Shown in pieces: positions 5,465 to 7,322 of a stretch of DNA of 7,322 nt. The stretch is from Ferruginibacter sp. (GTDB lineage: Bacteria > Bacteroidota > Bacteroidia > Chitinophagales > Chitinophagaceae): positions 1-7,322 of the forward strand of contig JANXOQ010000312.1 in assembly GCA_025357775.1 (NCBI GenBank). Direction: 5' to 3'. Made by a program: the position numbers and the translations under genes. Under the pieces are notes generated by a model. It ran no database searches and had not been told where the DNA came from. It saw nothing but the letters and a program-made list of their open reading frames with translations. Every line of letters starts with the position of its first letter. Positions within the stretch are counted from its first letter, which is position 1.

Positions 5465-7186
5465 ATGAAAAAAATAATTATAATTCTTTTGCTTCTTTTA
5501 CCTTTTTACATACGTGCACAACAAACTAATTTTGAAAAAACAAATGGGCTAGAAACACCTACTTATTTTGACATAATAAAGTTTTATAAAGATCTTGATA
5601 AAGCAAGCGATATTATTAGCATGAAAGAAATGGGGCAAACCGATGCAGGGTATCCATTGCATATCGTTTTAATAAACAATGATAAAACCTTTGACCCAAA
5701 ACTTTGGCATGCAAAAAATAAAGTTGTGATAATGGTAAACAATGGTATACACCCAGGTGAGCCAGATGGTATTGACGCTAGTTTATTATTAGTGACAGAT
5801 ATAAAAAATAGAAAAATTATTTTGCCTGATAATATTGTACTAGCTATAATTCCTGTGTATAATATTGGTGGCTGTTTAAACAGAAATGCAGTAAGCAGAG
5901 TAAACCAAAATGGCCCAATTGAATACGGTTTTAGAGGCAACTCCCAAAACTTAGATTTAAACAGAGATTTTACCAAAAATGATAGTAGAGAATCTAAATC
6001 TTTTGCACAAATATTTCATTGGCTAACACCTGATATTTTAATAGACAACCATGTAAGCGATGGTGCAGATTTTGCACATACCATCACGCTTATAACAACA
6101 CAATACGACAAATTGGGTGCAATAGCTGGTGCATGGTTAAGAGACAATTTTGAGCCACAAATTTATACTGGTATGAAAGAAAAAAAGTGGGATTTAATTC
6201 CTTATGTAGAATTTGAAATTGCTAATTTTAATAAAGGGGTAGATATGTTTTATGAAACACCAAGGTACAGTTCTGGCTATGCCGCACTATTTGGCACTTT
6301 CTCTTTTATACCAGAAACTCACATGCTAAAGCCTTACAAAGAAAGAGTACAATCTACTTATGATCTGATGAATGTTTTTATACGCAAAGCATCTTTGAAT
6401 GCAGTAGAACTTTTAGCAAAAAGAAAAATAGCGTTAATGGCGATAGATAAGCAACAAAATTTTCCACTAAAATGGGTAATTGATAAAACACAGCACAGTA
6501 AATTTATTTTTAATGGATATGAAAACGATACAACTAGAAGCGAAACTACAGGTTTGCCTAAAATGTTTTTTAACCATGCAAAACCCTATACAAAAGAGAT
6601 AACTTTTTATAACTATTACAAGCCAGAAAATATAGTTACAAAGCCTTATGCATATATTATACCTGTGGGCTGGTACGATGTTGTAGATAGATTAAAACTA
6701 AACGGAGTGGTTGTAAAAAAACTACAAAAAGATACAACCATATTGGTATCGCTTTATAAAATTGTTGATTATAAAAGTAGGGCAACGCCTTACGAAAAAC
6801 ATCATGTAAATTATGCCGTAAAAGTTGAAGAAAAAATAGATAGTATTCGTTTTTTAAAAGGTGATAATATAGTTTTTATGAACCAAGTAAAGAACAGATA
6901 CATTATAGAGATGCTAGAGCCAACTGGTGACGATAGTTTTTTTACTTGGAATTTTTTTGATGCTATACTTCAACAAAAAGAAGGATACAGTGATTATAGG
7001 TGGGAAGATGTAGCAGCGGCATTTTTAAAAAATAAACCTGCTATAAAAAACGAATTACAACAACAAAAAGATAGTGATACCATATTTGCAAAAAATGCTT
7101 CTGCACAGCTAGATTTTATTTACAAACGTTCACCATATTATGAGCCAGTACATAGGAGGTATCCAGTATTTAAGATTGTGAGATAG
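5465..7186 (+). CDS. Secreted M14-family zinc carboxypeptidase
   Basis: A 573-residue metallopeptidase, probably periplasmic, that removes C-terminal residues from peptides; substrate unknown. Start set at the ATG at 5465, because the protein then opens with a Sec signal peptide (MKKIIIILLLLLPFYIRAQQ, cleavage probably after Ala18); the frame is open 27 codons further, but those lack family character. The M14 catalytic domain spans about 30-300: zinc ligands His96 and Glu99 in GIHPGEPDG, Asn166-Arg167 in NLDLNRDF (binds the substrate carboxylate), third zinc ligand His196 in IDNHVSDGADF, and catalytic Glu284 in FIPETHMLKPYKE. All key residues are present. Residues about 310-573 form a C-terminal region shared by long bacterial M14 relatives, including IIPVGWYDVVDRL at 398-410 and MLEPTGDDSFFTWNFFD at 483-499; its role is unknown. 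There is no visible T9SS sorting domain. It is divergent from the S66 gene with 164 bases between the two start codons. Confidence 0.93.
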   Translation: MKKIIIILLLLLPFYIRAQQTNFEKTNGLETPTYFDIIKFYKDLDKASDIISMKEMGQTDAGYPLHIVLINNDKTFDPKLWHAKNKVVIMVNNGIHPGEPDGIDASLLLVTDIKNRKIILPDNIVLAIIPVYNIGGCLNRNAVSRVNQNGPIEYGFRGNSQNLDLNRDFTKNDSRESKSFAQIFHWLTPDILIDNHVSDGADFAHTITLITTQYDKLGAIAGAWLRDNFEPQIYTGMKEKKWDLIPYVEFEIANFNKGVDMFYETPRYSSGYAALFGTFSFIPETHMLKPYKERVQSTYDLMNVFIRKASLNAVELLAKRKIALMAIDKQQNFPLKWVIDKTQHSKFIFNGYENDTTRSETTGLPKMFFNHAKPYTKEITFYNYYKPENIVTKPYAYIIPVGWYDVVDRLKLNGVVVKKLQKDTTILVSLYKIVDYKSRATPYEKHHVNYAVKVEEKIDSIRFLKGDNIVFMNQVKNRYIIEMLEPTGDDSFFTWNFFDAILQQKEGYSDYRWEDVAAAFLKNKPAIKNELQQQKDSDTIFAKNASAQLDFIYKRSPYYEPVHRRYPVFKIVR

Positions 7187-7273
7187 TTTCAAATTCTTTT
7201 ATTCTTAAATTTAAAAAAATATCTATATAAGTTTAATGAATTAATTGAAGTAGGCACTTGTTTACCCCATAAT

Positions 7274-7296
7274 AAAAGCTAATTATATTAGCATTT
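7274..7296 (+). terminator. Possible terminator-like hairpin after the M14 gene
   Basis: GCTAAT (7278-7283) pairs perfectly with ATTAGC (7287-7292) around TAT; beyond one A-A mismatch, AAA (7274-7276) pairs with TTT (7294-7296). It lies 87 bases after the stop codon. Only two G-C pairs and no long T tract make it a weak terminator candidate. The rest of the 7187-7322 tail shows no gene on either strand. Confidence 0.3.
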
Positions 7297-7300
7297 ACAA

Positions 7301-7308
7301 TACATTTG
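7301..7308 (+). promoter_or_regulatory. Possible -7 box for a gene beyond the right edge
   Basis: TACATTTG fits the Bacteroidota -7 consensus TAnnTTTG exactly and lies just after the 7274-7296 hairpin, as expected if a terminator were followed by the next gene's promoter. No TTTG is found at the usual distance upstream, and the gene it would serve is outside the window. Confidence 0.25.
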
Positions 7309-7322
7309 CTAAAATAAATAGC

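Noticed and set aside
1..7322. A novel defence, mobile or biosynthetic system.
   Set aside because: No nuclease, helicase, toxin-antitoxin, transposase, reverse transcriptase, CRISPR repeat or biosynthetic cluster is seen; all six coding regions fall into known families or motif classes, three of them with uncertain function.

Overview
The window looks like an ordinary chromosomal segment of an AT-rich member of the Bacteroidota, plausibly the Chitinophagales/Sphingobacteriales side, although the genus cannot be read from the sequence. The reasons are the SerRS variant with Bacteroidota-like motif 3 (NGSSLALPR), the adjacent DUF1800 and DUF1501 genes, the absence of convincing Shine-Dalgarno sequences before the starts, several boxes matching the Bacteroidota -7 consensus TAnnTTTG, and very A/T-rich spacers. 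I see no tRNA, rRNA, CRISPR array, transposase, integrase or phage gene. No gene is visibly broken; the first is cut only by the window edge.

Layout, left to right. Positions 1-851 hold the 3' two thirds of serS (seryl-tRNA synthetase). Positions 922-1329 encode a small lipoprotein with one c-type heme motif, closed by a clear intrinsic terminator at 1346-1379. Positions 1436-2896 encode a DUF1800 protein. It is followed by a 121-base spacer holding a short heptamer repeat and a CCCC/GGGG hairpin, and then by a DUF1501 protein (3018-4211) with a twin-arginine-like N-terminus. On the minus strand, 4383-5300 encodes a family S66 LD-carboxypeptidase-like enzyme, convergent with the DUF1501 gene. 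Divergent from it, 5465-7186 encodes a secreted M14-family zinc carboxypeptidase. The last 136 bases hold no gene, only an inverted repeat and a possible promoter box for a gene beyond the edge.

How the genes relate: serS is housekeeping and probably unrelated to its neighbours. DUF1800 and DUF1501 genes are often found side by side, and the two products probably act together, but their biochemical role is not established; DUF1501 belongs to the alkaline phosphatase/sulfatase-like fold. The S66 and M14 genes both encode carboxypeptidase-type enzymes. The first has no signal peptide (cytoplasm) and the second has a Sec signal (periplasm). A shared role in cell-wall peptide turnover is possible but is only inference. 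The least understood items are the DUF1800/DUF1501 pair, the spacer between them, and the minimal cytochrome lipoprotein. I found no convincing evidence of a wholly new system.
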